Part shown: positions 46,501-54,457 of the stretch, one piece after another
Numbering within the stretch: position 1 is the stretch's first letter
Layout of the letters: each line of letters starts with the position of its first letter
Assembly (NCBI GenBank): GCA_913057215.1
Contig: CAJXNQ010000002.1
Coordinates: forward strand, 24,619-88,618
DNA length: 64,000 nucleotides
Direction of reading: 5' to 3'
From: an uncultured Gammaproteobacteria bacterium
Lineage (GTDB): Bacteria > Pseudomonadota > Gammaproteobacteria > Pseudomonadales > Litorivicinaceae
Position numbers and translations under genes: made by a program
Notes under the pieces: model-generated
The model's input: only the letters and a program-made list of their open reading frames with translations
What the model was told of the DNA's origin: nothing
Databases searched by the model: none

Positions 46501-46699
46501 CTTGATCATTTTCCCGGGCGCAGGCAGTGAGCTCTATCGTGGAATCGGTGTCGTGGTCTTCAGCGGGCTTTTGCTGTCGACACTGTTGACTCTGTTTTTC
46601 GTACCGCCCTTGTTGGCTGCCTTGTTAAAGCGTCACATTCCAAAGGCGCCGATTGGTGATTTGGATACATTGGAGGCGCCGGTCTCGCAAACTGCCTGA
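43529..46699 (+). CDS. RND (HAE1-type) efflux transporter, inner-membrane pump
   Basis: 1056 residues with twelve helices and two large periplasmic loops. The proton-relay region GMVVDASIVSLENIY on TM4 has the single Asp-x-x pattern common in MdtB/VexF-like pumps; the VVNNAILMVEQ segment of TM10 is also seen. It differs clearly in sequence from the pump at 10939-14058. No outer-membrane channel gene is next to it. Substrate unknown. Confidence 0.92.
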   Translation: MNALIRSAIAHPIGVLAVVLAMVLFGIASLRSIPIQLTPDIDKPILQVRVSWPGASPQDVEREVVLRLERELNGLNGVQSIESDSRRGSGRVTLTYNVGQDMDAALVKLLSQLSRVSGLPAEASEPRVRTSNSDDSPIARMALVAKPGSAIDIDTLSNFVEDTIVEPLTRIPGVAEVTSRGGAEREIRVVLDMDRVADFGLSIADIATAIRGSTAEVTAGEITEGRRSFTLRTEAISYTPETARNLVLRAESGRSGISVVRLSDVAEVELGFKTPDSFRRLNGQPAITFAVLREPQTNVVTTLETLNARVDQLNAGILAERGLDLQVVYDETIYIGSALDLVQNNILIGGVLAISVLLTFLRAFLPAAVVMIAIPVSIISTFVAISALGLSINVISLAGLAFAVGMVVDASIVSLENIYRLRQQGVELTRAAYWGARQVWAPILGSALTTVVVFIPILILDLPVGQLFRDIAVAISVSVLISVVVSVTVIPALTSKILKRVDRPGESVRIPVIDTIGRGFTQLVLGYGRVVVHSTGKGILVVAVLIAASITTLVVMMPPLDYLPDGNRNFVFGRISVPPGYTREATLEFAQSMEDVARPLWEDPNPPTLPHIDRFFFVAFNGGAFAGAATEDASRIRELIPVLVEPVAKAPGARAFVTQASLFGRSVGGSRAILIDVLGPDFESVVPVVRDISREVRTLFPREAGHQVRISPSENSTRPEVVVRPDPDRLARAGLTARDFAQALDVYNDGFRIREIPFEGDLIELVLTAQTREQSKLEDIQDIPMIARDGSLVKIGQVAEVALESAPDQVVRKAGQRAITIQLRLHESVPLEVAINQIRENLVDPFNQSNQTGVRMQLAGAADELSKAWDAMQANVLLAIAVIYLLLTILLRSFLLPLVILVTVPIAATGGILGLAILNTVVEQPLDMLTMLGFVILTGVVVNNAILMVEQTLWHIRQDRMLVPDAVLEATKNRIRPIFMSTATSLFGLVPLIIFPGAGSELYRGIGVVVFSGLLLSTLLTLFFVPPLLAALLKRHIPKAPIGDLDTLEAPVSQTA

Positions 46700-46755
46700 C
46701 GCGCGGGCCGATATTCGTTAGACTTTCGGGCTTTTCAAACGAACTGAGTACAACG

Positions 46756-47851
46756 ATGGACACGAATGCGAGAAACGCCCTGATCTCTGACTTGAAAGAA
46801 CGCACCGACGTGCTTCGGGGGTATCTTTGACTACGCTCTAAAGTGTGAGCGTCTCCAAGAGGTCAATCTCGAGCTCGAAGACCCCGCGGTCTGGAATGAT
46901 CCTGCAAAAGCCCAAGCACTGGGTCGCGAGCGCGCGAGTCTTGAGTCTGTCGTCAACACCATTGATGCGCTTGAGCTCGGTGTCAGCGATCAACAGGAAC
47001 TGACCGAGATGCTGCTTGAAGAAGGTGATGAAGACGGCCTCGCTGAGGTCGATGCAGAGCTTGAGCGATTGGTCGATCTGGTCTCTGGACTTGAGTTTCG
47101 GCGGATGTTTTCAGGCGAAGCCGACGAAAACAACTGCTACCTGGATATTCAAGCGGGTTCGGGAGGCACTGAGGCGCAAGATTGGGCCAACATGCTGCTT
47201 CGGATGTATCTCCGATGGAGTGAGAAGAAAGGCTTTAAGGTCGAAGTGGTCGAAGTCTCAGAAGGCGAGGTTGCTGGCATCAAGAGCGCTACCATTCATG
47301 TGCAAGGTGAATACGCATACGGTTGGCTGAGAACTGAGACGGGTGTTCACCGTCTGGTTCGAAAGAGTCCATTTGACTCCGGTGCACGACGCCATACGTC
47401 CTTTTCATCGGTGTTTGTCGCGCCTGAGATCGATGACAACGTGGATATCGAGATTGATCCATCTGACCTTCGGATTGACACCTATCGAGCCTCAGGTGCC
47501 GGTGGGCAGCACGTCAACCGGACAGACTCCGCGGTGCGGATTACGCACGAACCCTCAGGTATTGTGGTGCAGTGTCAGAGTCAGCGTTCTCAGCATCAAA
47601 ACAAAGATTTTGCCATGAAACAGCTCCGTGCGAAGCTGTACGAACGTGAGATGGATGCGCGGCGTGCTGAGGCACAAGCGCTTGAAGATTCCAAAGCAGA
47701 TATTGGTTGGGGCAGCCAAATCCGATCCTACGTATTGGATTCCAGTCGCATCAAGGATTTGCGCACCGGGGTTGAATCCTCAAACACTCAAGCCGTCCTC
47801 GATGGCGCCTTGGATCCCTTTATCGAAGCCAGTTTAAAGCAGGGACTGTAA
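46756..47851 (+). CDS. prfB: Peptide chain release factor RF2 with programmed +1 frameshift
   Basis: 364 residues when the frameshift is applied. ATG 46756 opens 24 codons ending GGG-TAT-CTT, then TGA at 46828-46830; a +1 shift on CTT-TGA-C continues as DYALKCERL to the stop at 47851. A GGGGG tract sits just upstream of the slip site, as in E. coli. SPF (codon-recognition, in [11 protein letters not shown]) and GGQ ([10 protein letters not shown]) are present. RF2 reads UGA and UAA, so the internal UGA makes its synthesis self-limiting. Not a pseudogene. Confidence 0.97.
46811..46831 (+). promoter_or_regulatory. prfB recoding site (SD-like tract, CTT-TGA-C slip)
   Basis: CGGGGGTATCTTTGAC: the G-rich tract pairs with anti-SD 16S rRNA 3 bases before CTT, TGA occupies the A site and the following C favours the shift. 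Identical in its essential bases to the classical bacterial site. Confidence 0.95.
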
Positions 47852-49368
47852 TGACAGAGCACACCGACTCACCCGAACTCGAGGTCGACGAAAATCAGCT
47901 GATTGCTGAACGTTACAAAAAGCTTGCGCGGATTCGTGAACAAGCAGGCCCTGATTTCCCCAACGATTTTCGACGCACACATGTGGCCCGTGTGCTCATC
48001 GATGCGCACGGTGACGCCGAGAAAGATGCACTGGCAGAGGCTGGGATTGAGGTGGCTGTCTGTGGCCGGATCATGTTGCGTCGGATTATGGGCAAGGCAA
48101 GCTTTTTAACCATCCAAGATGTTTCAGGACGCATCCAGCTGTATGCCCGTAAAGCGGACTTGCCAGAGGGGGTGTACGATGATTTTAAGACCTGGGATTT
48201 AGGCGATATTGTCGGCGGCCAGGGACGTCTTTTTAAAACCAACACCGGTGAGCTCTCTGTTCATCTGACTTCGCTTCAGTTATTGACCAAATCATTGCGC
48301 CCCTTGCCTGATAAGCATAAGGGGCTGACTGATACAGAGCAGCGGTATCGTCAACGCTACGTGGATTTGATGACCAACGATGAGACCCGCCGGGTCTTTA
48401 CCATGCGCTCAAAGGTCATCGCATCGATCCGTCGCTTCTTTGAGGCACGCGATTTCTTAGAAGTTGAGACTCCGATGTTGCAGGTGATTCCAGGTGGTGC
48501 GACCGCACGCCCCTTCATCACGCATCACAATGCACTCGACATTGACATGTATTTGCGAATCGCGCCTGAGTTGTATCTGAAGCGTTTAGTGGTGGGTGGT
48601 TTTGAGCGTGTGTTTGAGATCAACCGCAATTTCCGAAACGAGGGTCTGTCAACGCGGCACAACCCGGAGTTCACAATGCTCGAGTTCTATTGGGCGTATG
48701 CGGATTACCACGATTTGATTGCGTTGACGGAGGTATTGATTCGCCAGATTGCCAACGAGGTCTGCCAACGTACCACCTTTAAGTTGGAAGACGGATCGGA
48801 CATCGATCTGGATGCACCCTTTGACCGCCTGACGGTCAAACAGGCAATCTTGAAATATTGCGATCAGGCCACCGAATCGATGCTCGATGATCTCGAGTCT
48901 GCTCGGACGCTTGCGCGCGCGCTCAACCTGAAGATTGAAGACACCTGGGGTCTTGGTAAGGTACAGATTGAGATTTTTGAGGCGACGGCTGAGTCACAAC
49001 TGATGCGTCCAACCTTTATCACAGCCTACCCAGCGGAGGTCAGTCCGCTGGCACGGCGGAATGACGACGATCCCTTTGTCACGGATCGGTTTGAGTTTTT
49101 CATTGGCGGTCGTGAACTGGCCAATGGATTCAGTGAGCTGAACGATGCGGAAGACCAAGCCGCTCGCTTCCGTGCGCAAGTTGCGCAAAAAGACAGTGGT
49201 GACCAAGAAGCCATGTTTTATGACGAGGATTATGTGCGCGCACTTGAATATGGCCTGCCGCCGACAGCCGGTGAGGGCATTGGAATTGACCGGTTGGTGA
49301 TGTTCTTTGCAGAACAGGAATCGATTCGTGATGTTATTTTGTTCCCTGCGATGCGACCTGAGGCCTAA
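47851..49368 (+). CDS. lysS: Lysyl-tRNA synthetase (class II)
   Basis: 505 residues; ATG shares one base with the prfB stop. An anticodon-binding OB fold (about 60-170; [18 protein letters not shown]) and class II catalytic core with motif 2 [18 protein letters not shown] and motif 3 [11 protein letters not shown]. Charges tRNA-Lys. The prfB-lysS order is conserved in gammaproteobacteria. The next gene begins 3 bp after its stop. Confidence 0.97.
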   Translation: MTEHTDSPELEVDENQLIAERYKKLARIREQAGPDFPNDFRRTHVARVLIDAHGDAEKDALAEAGIEVAVCGRIMLRRIMGKASFLTIQDVSGRIQLYARKADLPEGVYDDFKTWDLGDIVGGQGRLFKTNTGELSVHLTSLQLLTKSLRPLPDKHKGLTDTEQRYRQRYVDLMTNDETRRVFTMRSKVIASIRRFFEARDFLEVETPMLQVIPGGATARPFITHHNALDIDMYLRIAPELYLKRLVVGGFERVFEINRNFRNEGLSTRHNPEFTMLEFYWAYADYHDLIALTEVLIRQIANEVCQRTTFKLEDGSDIDLDAPFDRLTVKQAILKYCDQATESMLDDLESARTLARALNLKIEDTWGLGKVQIEIFEATAESQLMRPTFITAYPAEVSPLARRNDDDPFVTDRFEFFIGGRELANGFSELNDAEDQAARFRAQVAQKDSGDQEAMFYDEDYVRALEYGLPPTAGEGIGIDRLVMFFAEQESIRDVILFPAMRPEA

Positions 49369-49371
49369 TCA

Positions 49372-50499
49372 ATGGCGACGCTGATCCGGCACCCTGTCAG
49401 TGCGCTCGGATCAGGCGTGAGTTATTCCGTCACTGAAATGAGCTTTGGTGAATCAGGCCCCGTGGTCCTGATTCAGGCGGGGTTGCATGCCGATGAGTGC
49501 CCGCCCTTGCTTGTCGCCGCACGACTCGCCGATAAGTTGGCGGAATTGGAGGCCGAGGGGGCACTTCGCGCCGTCATTCGGATTATCACGCAGGCCAATC
49601 CAATCGGTGGGTCACAATGGCTGCGTGGTCATCATGTGGGTCGATTTGATCTCTCCAGTGGGCGTAATTTCAATCGTGATATGCCAGGGCTCGCCAGCCA
49701 GACGATGAAGGAGCTCAAGCGTCGCCTGAGTGATCAGCCTGCGCACAACGTGGAGGCAGCTCGGACATTGTGGACAGAGGCCTTGTCTGGATACGTGGTG
49801 GAGTCTCCAGTCGATGCACTTCAGGTGGTCTTGCAATCCAGAGCAGTGGATGCCTCCTGGGTATTGGATCTGCATTCAGATGACGAGGCTGAACCGCATC
49901 TCTACGCCTTTGATTCCTCAAAAGAGGCGGCCTGCGATCTTGGTCAACGCCTTGGTGCATCGACCGTGCTTTTGGACAGTCCGAGCGAGGCCGCATCCTT
50001 CGATGATGCTGTTGTTGCGTTTTGGGCCGAACTGGACGCCGCCTTCCCAAATGCAGGATTTCATGAGCCAGTGTGTGCCATGACAGTTGAGCTGCGTGGC
50101 ACCCGCGATGTCAGTGAGCCGCTCGCGGCGCACGACTCAGATGCGTTGATTGATTTTTTAATCGGGCGTGGACTGATTGTCGGTCAAGCGCCTGAGGTTT
50201 CGGGAGACATTCAAGTGCATCCACTCAGTGGAATGGATCCTGTCACCAGCCCAGACTCGGGGTTACTGTTATGGCATACCGCACTTGGAGATGAGTTTGA
50301 GGCAGGCACTTTGATTGCTGAGCTGTATCGTCCGGATCGCCCCAATGCAGCTGCTCTCGGTATCCGCGCACGCGTTGGAGGGCGTTTGATCGCAAAACGT
50401 GGGCACCCCTGGGTGCGCTCAGGTGATGTGATTGCCAAGGTCTCAGGCAATCAGCCATTGGCATGGCGCACCGAACATCTGCTCGGTGGTCGGCGATGA
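49372..50499 (+). CDS. M14-type succinylglutamate desuccinylase/aspartoacylase-family hydrolase
   Basis: 375 residues. Zinc ligands by pattern: His39 and Glu42 (LHADE) and His168 (LDLHSDDE); catalytic Glu240 in MTVELRG; the substrate-contact Arg-Asn segment GRNFNRDMPG (98-106). A C-terminal beta domain with lipoyl-like GLLLWHTALGDEFEAGTL (about 298-315) fits AstE/ASPA relatives. It would remove an N-acyl group or C-terminal residue, substrate unknown. It starts 3 bp after lysS and heads the cluster of exporter-like genes, whose 136-residue gene overlaps it by 4 bp. Confidence 0.8.
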   Translation: MATLIRHPVSALGSGVSYSVTEMSFGESGPVVLIQAGLHADECPPLLVAARLADKLAELEAEGALRAVIRIITQANPIGGSQWLRGHHVGRFDLSSGRNFNRDMPGLASQTMKELKRRLSDQPAHNVEAARTLWTEALSGYVVESPVDALQVVLQSRAVDASWVLDLHSDDEAEPHLYAFDSSKEAACDLGQRLGASTVLLDSPSEAASFDDAVVAFWAELDAAFPNAGFHEPVCAMTVELRGTRDVSEPLAAHDSDALIDFLIGRGLIVGQAPEVSGDIQVHPLSGMDPVTSPDSGLLLWHTALGDEFEAGTLIAELYRPDRPNAAALGIRARVGGRLIAKRGHPWVRSGDVIAKVSGNQPLAWRTEHLLGGRR

Positions 50500-50906
50500 A
50501 TCCGTGGATCGCACATCTCGAAAACCAGGATTTGCAGTGGATTGTCGATCAAGCACGCGGCTTGTATCTCGATCCAGGTGTCAGCGTGATGTTTCCAAGA
50601 CCCTGTTTGATCCTCGATGGTGAGTTGAATTGCCAAGGCCGCGTTCGCGGCAGCGGTGCATTACTGGGGTTGGCGGAATGGTATCTCGACGCATCTGAGC
50701 GGGCGCTTTGGCAGGTTGATACCGCGGTCTGGGGACTTGAGTTACCACTTCGCGAGCAGCATCGCGAAGATTGGGCGATCGCGCTGGCCGTTGGGCTCTC
50801 TGCTGAGACCCGCTTGCTGTTACCGGAAGCCCATGATTTGGCGGATGTTGAGGCGGCTACCTTGAAATTCCGGTATGTTTTGAGCCGTCTTGAGAGTTCG
50901 TACTAA
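50496..50906 (+). CDS. Small cluster protein, possible cyclic-nucleotide-binding-like fold
   Basis: 136 residues from ATG 50496, overlapping the hydrolase stop (ATGA). The segment CLILDGELNCQGRVRGSGALLGLAEWY (about 38-64, named by position) follows the beta-roll rhythm of Crp/cNMP domains: a strand, an EGE-like turn, a glycine-rich turn before GLAEW. No HTH, membrane helix or Cys motif is present, and the ligand-binding Arg is not seen. I do not recognise a family with certainty. It shares the fold guess with the last gene of the cluster (54450). Confidence 0.5.
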   Translation: MNPWIAHLENQDLQWIVDQARGLYLDPGVSVMFPRPCLILDGELNCQGRVRGSGALLGLAEWYLDASERALWQVDTAVWGLELPLREQHREDWAIALAVGLSAETRLLLPEAHDLADVEAATLKFRYVLSRLESSY

Positions 50907-50914
50907 GGAGCATC

Positions 50915-51418
50915 GTGGTCGAGCGTCATCAATCAGAAACTGACAGCCTTGGGCTTCCGCGTCCAATGTGGTGGCTTTGGCCTTTTTTGGCGCTGTTATT
51001 CGTCATTTGGGTCATCAGCCTGTGGGCGGTCCGCGTTGCTGAAACTGAGACAGTGTTAGGTGTTGTGACGACTCATCGAGGCCTGGGTTCGACCGCACGT
51101 GCTGAATTGTCGGTACTGATTCCTGAGGCTCTGGAGGCACGACAGCTCGGTGAAGTGGTGTCTTTGGACTGCCCTTCACATCAACTCAAAGCACAGGTGT
51201 TTGCTGAACCCGGCGAAATTCTGTCGGTCCAAGATATTCGCGATTTAGTCGGCTCCCGACTGCTGGCTGAGCGATTGTTTGCAACCGGTGTGCGAGTTCA
51301 ATCTGTTGTGACCGATGCTGAGGACTCGATTCCGGCACCCGGCGAGCACTGTGATGTGACCTTGTTAAGCGGGCAGGCGCGTCTCCTGGAACTCCTGGGG
51401 CGCCGATTGGATTCATGA
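50915..51418 (+). CDS. Single-helix HlyD-like stub protein of the exporter-like cluster
   Basis: 167 residues, GTG start with strong AAGGAG five bases upstream. A short cytoplasmic lead, one membrane helix (about 20-42, WWLWPFLALLFVIWVISLWAV), then a periplasmic part of beta character (ELSVLIPEALEARQLGEVVSL) like the barrel end of HlyD adaptors. The coiled coil and lipoyl domains of a true adaptor (usually 300-450 residues) are absent. Its position before two ABC-like genes is that of the adaptor in NHLP-type exporters. Relation inferred from layout and short similarity. Confidence 0.5.
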   Translation: MVERHQSETDSLGLPRPMWWLWPFLALLFVIWVISLWAVRVAETETVLGVVTTHRGLGSTARAELSVLIPEALEARQLGEVVSLDCPSHQLKAQVFAEPGEILSVQDIRDLVGSRLLAERLFATGVRVQSVVTDAEDSIPAPGEHCDVTLLSGQARLLELLGRRLDS

Positions 51419-52638
51419 CCGCAACACTCGATGGACTGATTGCAACCGGAGCCACCTTTGAGGCGATTGCTGATGAGGCACGAGATCTCGGATATCACCT
51501 CAAAGAACGTCAACTCAAGCCGCCAAAGGTCGGCGCTGTCTTCATTGATCAAAGCGGGCGCATTCAGCGGGTAAGAAAGCGTTGGTTGGGTTGGGTGATG
51601 GCGGTTGATGGCGCGTCGCGGGTGTCTGTGTTTCGGTGGGCGAGCCCGTATGCCAGTGGCATGGTGCTTGAGCCGGAGAGTCCTGATCCTGAGCAACCCG
51701 TGCAATGGTTTGCGCTCACCCTCGTTGTGATTGCCCGCATCTTGTTGGTGATGTTGACCGGGATCTTGTTGCAACTCGAGGTCGCCATGGGTCCGTTGTG
51801 GGTATTGACGGCACTGATCTTGGCGGCTGCGACCTATACATCGATTACCTTGATCCACCGCGCGCAATGGCCTGATTTGTTGATGGCATTGGATGTCATG
51901 GCACCGGACTGGATCCCGAGATTATCGCGTGATGTGGGTGGTCGCCGGCTTGCAATCGCGACTGTCCTTGCCATGGTAGGACTCGATCTTGTACTTGATT
52001 TGCCAGCTGTCGTCTGGATTGTGGTGCTTGGTTTTGTGGTGCTGGATGTCATGCCCACGCGGCACTTTCAGCAAGCACGTGCGCTGACCGCGACGCCGAA
52101 AGTACTGACACGCGCGCACCCGCGACGTCTGGCGCGTCACTTAAAATGGCTGTTATCCACCCAGGGTGTCGGTGTGACGGTGTTGTCTGTGCGTCGACCT
52201 GAAACCTTATTGGATGCTGCTGAACATCTGGTGGATGCCGGTGAACCGATCACGGTACTCGGCCCTGAGGCTGAGTTTCTACCTGGCACCTTAAGAAGTA
52301 ACTTTGCCTGGGATGTCAGTGAGGTGGCTGACTATCACTTTGCCAATTTGATGCAATTGGTGGGGTTGCCCCATTGGCGGACACGCTTCGGTGGCAGTTT
52401 GGAGTATCAGATTGGTCGACATAATCAAGGTCTCTCCTCGTCGGAAGCTGCCTGTTTGCAAATCGCACGTGCACTGGCTCAGGGTGCAGAAACACTGGTT
52501 TTAGTCGATGCACTTGCACCGCTGTCTGCACAGCGACAACGTGAAATTTTAGACAATTTGAGCCAAGCACAGTGTCGCATCTTGGTCTATTCAAGTGTCT
52601 CGGATTGCTGGGAGGATCAAGCGGTTGAGCTCGATTGA
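51415..52638 (+). CDS. Degenerate ABC-exporter protein 1 (no Walker A, truncated)
   Basis: 407 residues, against about 700 for peptidase/permease/ATPase exporters. N-terminal 1-80 looks like a catalytically dead C39-type domain (no Cys, DEARDLGYHLKERQL pattern). About four helices (98-148, 178-212) replace the usual six. A remnant nucleotide domain (230-407) keeps a Q-loop-like LPGTLRSNF (289-297), a signature GLSSSEAACLQIARAL (339-354) and Walker B LVLVDAL (361-367). Walker A is missing, the catalytic Glu is Ala366 and the switch His is Ser. ATG overlaps the stub gene (ATGA). The frame is intact. Confidence 0.7.
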   Translation: MTATLDGLIATGATFEAIADEARDLGYHLKERQLKPPKVGAVFIDQSGRIQRVRKRWLGWVMAVDGASRVSVFRWASPYASGMVLEPESPDPEQPVQWFALTLVVIARILLVMLTGILLQLEVAMGPLWVLTALILAAATYTSITLIHRAQWPDLLMALDVMAPDWIPRLSRDVGGRRLAIATVLAMVGLDLVLDLPAVVWIVVLGFVVLDVMPTRHFQQARALTATPKVLTRAHPRRLARHLKWLLSTQGVGVTVLSVRRPETLLDAAEHLVDAGEPITVLGPEAEFLPGTLRSNFAWDVSEVADYHFANLMQLVGLPHWRTRFGGSLEYQIGRHNQGLSSSEAACLQIARALAQGAETLVLVDALAPLSAQRQREILDNLSQAQCRILVYSSVSDCWEDQAVELD

Positions 52639-54457
52639 TCCGAAGCAGTTTCATTTAGAAGAGGGCCAGGTTTCAGCGGGCCTCGCCCGCGACCGTCTGT
52701 GGCAGGTTCGTGCAGGAACAGGCCGAATTCGTTTTGTCGTAGACCAGGTCGTCGTGGGCGACATGCCGATCCCAGAAGGTGGCTGGTTCCTCGTTCCAGA
52801 ATCGAACCATTTGCGCGTGCAATTGGTGGCTGAGTCCGCCATGACCTTTGAGAGTCGTCTGCCGCTTGGATTGATTCCGCGTCTGGGTGATCTCGGTCGC
52901 TCACAACTTGTGACTCCGATTGTCGCCATGATGCGCGCGCTGCAAATTGACGACACCTCGGTTGACTGGAACGTGAAGCTTGCCCAACCCTCGTTTAAAA
53001 GTTGGTTTGGAGAGGCTTTAGATTCTGCGATTGAGGGCGACACACCGCTGTCCCCTGACATCGCAACACCCTTGGTGACCGACCACGCACCTCGGACCAT
53101 TTTGGAGGTCGAAACCAGTGAAGACCACGTGCGCGTGGTGCCTGTCATGGTGTGCGCAGCCTGTCTGGCGATTGCGGCTGTCATCAGTTGGTATGCCGCA
53201 TTGATTGTGCTGGATGCACCTGGATTCGCACTGGCGCCTGAGTCTCTGCTGGTGGTTTTAGGATGTGTGGTTTGGAGTCTCGCGGCGGCCTATGCGATCC
53301 AAGAAACTGCGCGGTGTTATCGAGATGTGCTCCCCGTCAGTCTGGCAGCAGCCATTGTGTGTGTAGCGGCCCTCCTGTTGGTTCTCAAACCGATCTTGGC
53401 CCTGTCCTATATGGTCGCAGCGGCCTTGATCGGCTTGGCCTACTGGATCTACGTCAGACGATTATTACCCGGTCTTCCAGAAATCGACGCCCCGATGCGT
53501 TGGCTGTCGGCGCGGTTGGCTCGCGAGGGTGTGCAATCGGTGCGTCAACGATTATTCAAGGTGTGGGCCGAGGCCAGTTACTGGGTGATCGCCAGGATCG
53601 AATTGGTGGCTGAATACAGTCGTTTCAGTCGTGCCGTGATGGCAGCAACACTTGTGATTCCAGCCATGGCATTGACCGATGTAGAGCAGCCGACTGTGCT
53701 GACAGGGTTGGGTCTGGCGGCTGTTGTCCTGCTCGAGCGGATGCGTGCTGCGATGCCTGTCAGTGCTGATCAATCCGCATCGCGAAAACCTCAGATCTCT
53801 TTTCAACCCATCAAGCTCAGTGGTGAGGTGGTGTATGACCAGGTGGTGTACCGCCGCCATGCCGGCGAGCGTCCACTGTTTGATCAACTGTCCTTTGAGT
53901 GTGCAGACGACAGCTTAGTGCGGATTACCGCACCCGAAGGAGCCGGCCTTTCGACGTTGAAACATCTCCTTACACGGCGCGTCACGCCCGAGCGCGGTGC
54001 GGTTCGCATTGGCGGCATTGATGTGGCTCGGTTATCACCTGAGGCCTTGGCCGCCTCTGTGGTGATGTTGGATCACCCCGCAGATGCGTACGCGCACACC
54101 GTCGGCGAATGGCTCTTCATCGAACCTTCGATGGAGGCAGCGACCCTCGAATATCACCTGGATCGGCTCGATGCCAGTCGCTGGATTGAGTCACTGCATC
54201 AACGCTTAAATGCGCCCATTGGTGCCCTGGAGACCCTCGCCGGACCACACGGTCTGAATCGATTGAAACTCGCGCGCGCACTGGCGCGCACAGGACAGAT
54301 TATTTGGTTCGATCATTGGTTGATTGGATTAAGCCCTGACATGCGTGCACATGTGATTCAAAGCCTTGTTGAGCGTGCGGGCACTCGATTTGTTGTCGAC
54401 CGCGATGGCTTCTTGCAAGCTGAGGCGACCGTGCATTGGGATCTCGGCAATGCTTGA
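52625..54457 (+). CDS. Degenerate ABC-exporter protein 2 (dead nucleotide site)
   Basis: 610 residues. TTG 52625 is chosen for GGAGG nine bases upstream; it lies inside the end of the previous gene (14-bp overlap). An N-terminal beta-rich domain (about 1-90; LWQVRAGTGRIRFVV, GGWFLVP) like the cNMP-like lead of NHLP permease/ATPases, six helices (about 172-375), and an ATPase domain (about 395-610). Walker A is APEGAGLST (436-444) with Leu for the Lys, the signature is LAGPHGLNRLKLARAL, Walker B IIWFDHW has His for Glu, and the switch His is Asp. ATP hydrolysis looks impossible. Confidence 0.7.
   Translation: MSSIDPKQFHLEEGQVSAGLARDRLWQVRAGTGRIRFVVDQVVVGDMPIPEGGWFLVPESNHLRVQLVAESAMTFESRLPLGLIPRLGDLGRSQLVTPIVAMMRALQIDDTSVDWNVKLAQPSFKSWFGEALDSAIEGDTPLSPDIATPLVTDHAPRTILEVETSEDHVRVVPVMVCAACLAIAAVISWYAALIVLDAPGFALAPESLLVVLGCVVWSLAAAYAIQETARCYRDVLPVSLAAAIVCVAALLLVLKPILALSYMVAAALIGLAYWIYVRRLLPGLPEIDAPMRWLSARLAREGVQSVRQRLFKVWAEASYWVIARIELVAEYSRFSRAVMAATLVIPAMALTDVEQPTVLTGLGLAAVVLLERMRAAMPVSADQSASRKPQISFQPIKLSGEVVYDQVVYRRHAGERPLFDQLSFECADDSLVRITAPEGAGLSTLKHLLTRRVTPERGAVRIGGIDVARLSPEALAASVVMLDHPADAYAHTVGEWLFIEPSMEAATLEYHLDRLDASRWIESLHQRLNAPIGALETLAGPHGLNRLKLARALARTGQIIWFDHWLIGLSPDMRAHVIQSLVERAGTRFVVDRDGFLQAEATVHWDLGNA

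Noticed and set aside
46700..46755. Possible terminator between the RND pump gene and prfB
   Set aside because: Only a 4-bp CCGA/TCGG pairing before TTTT; too weak to call.
47009..47851. A 280-codon release-factor frame that looks like an N-terminally truncated gene
   Set aside because: It is the in-frame remainder of prfB after the programmed +1 shift at 46828; the true start is 46756.
52625..54457. Treating the second ABC-like gene as a plain functional ABC transporter
   Set aside because: The P-loop Lys, catalytic Glu and switch His are all replaced, so an ordinary annotation would mislead.
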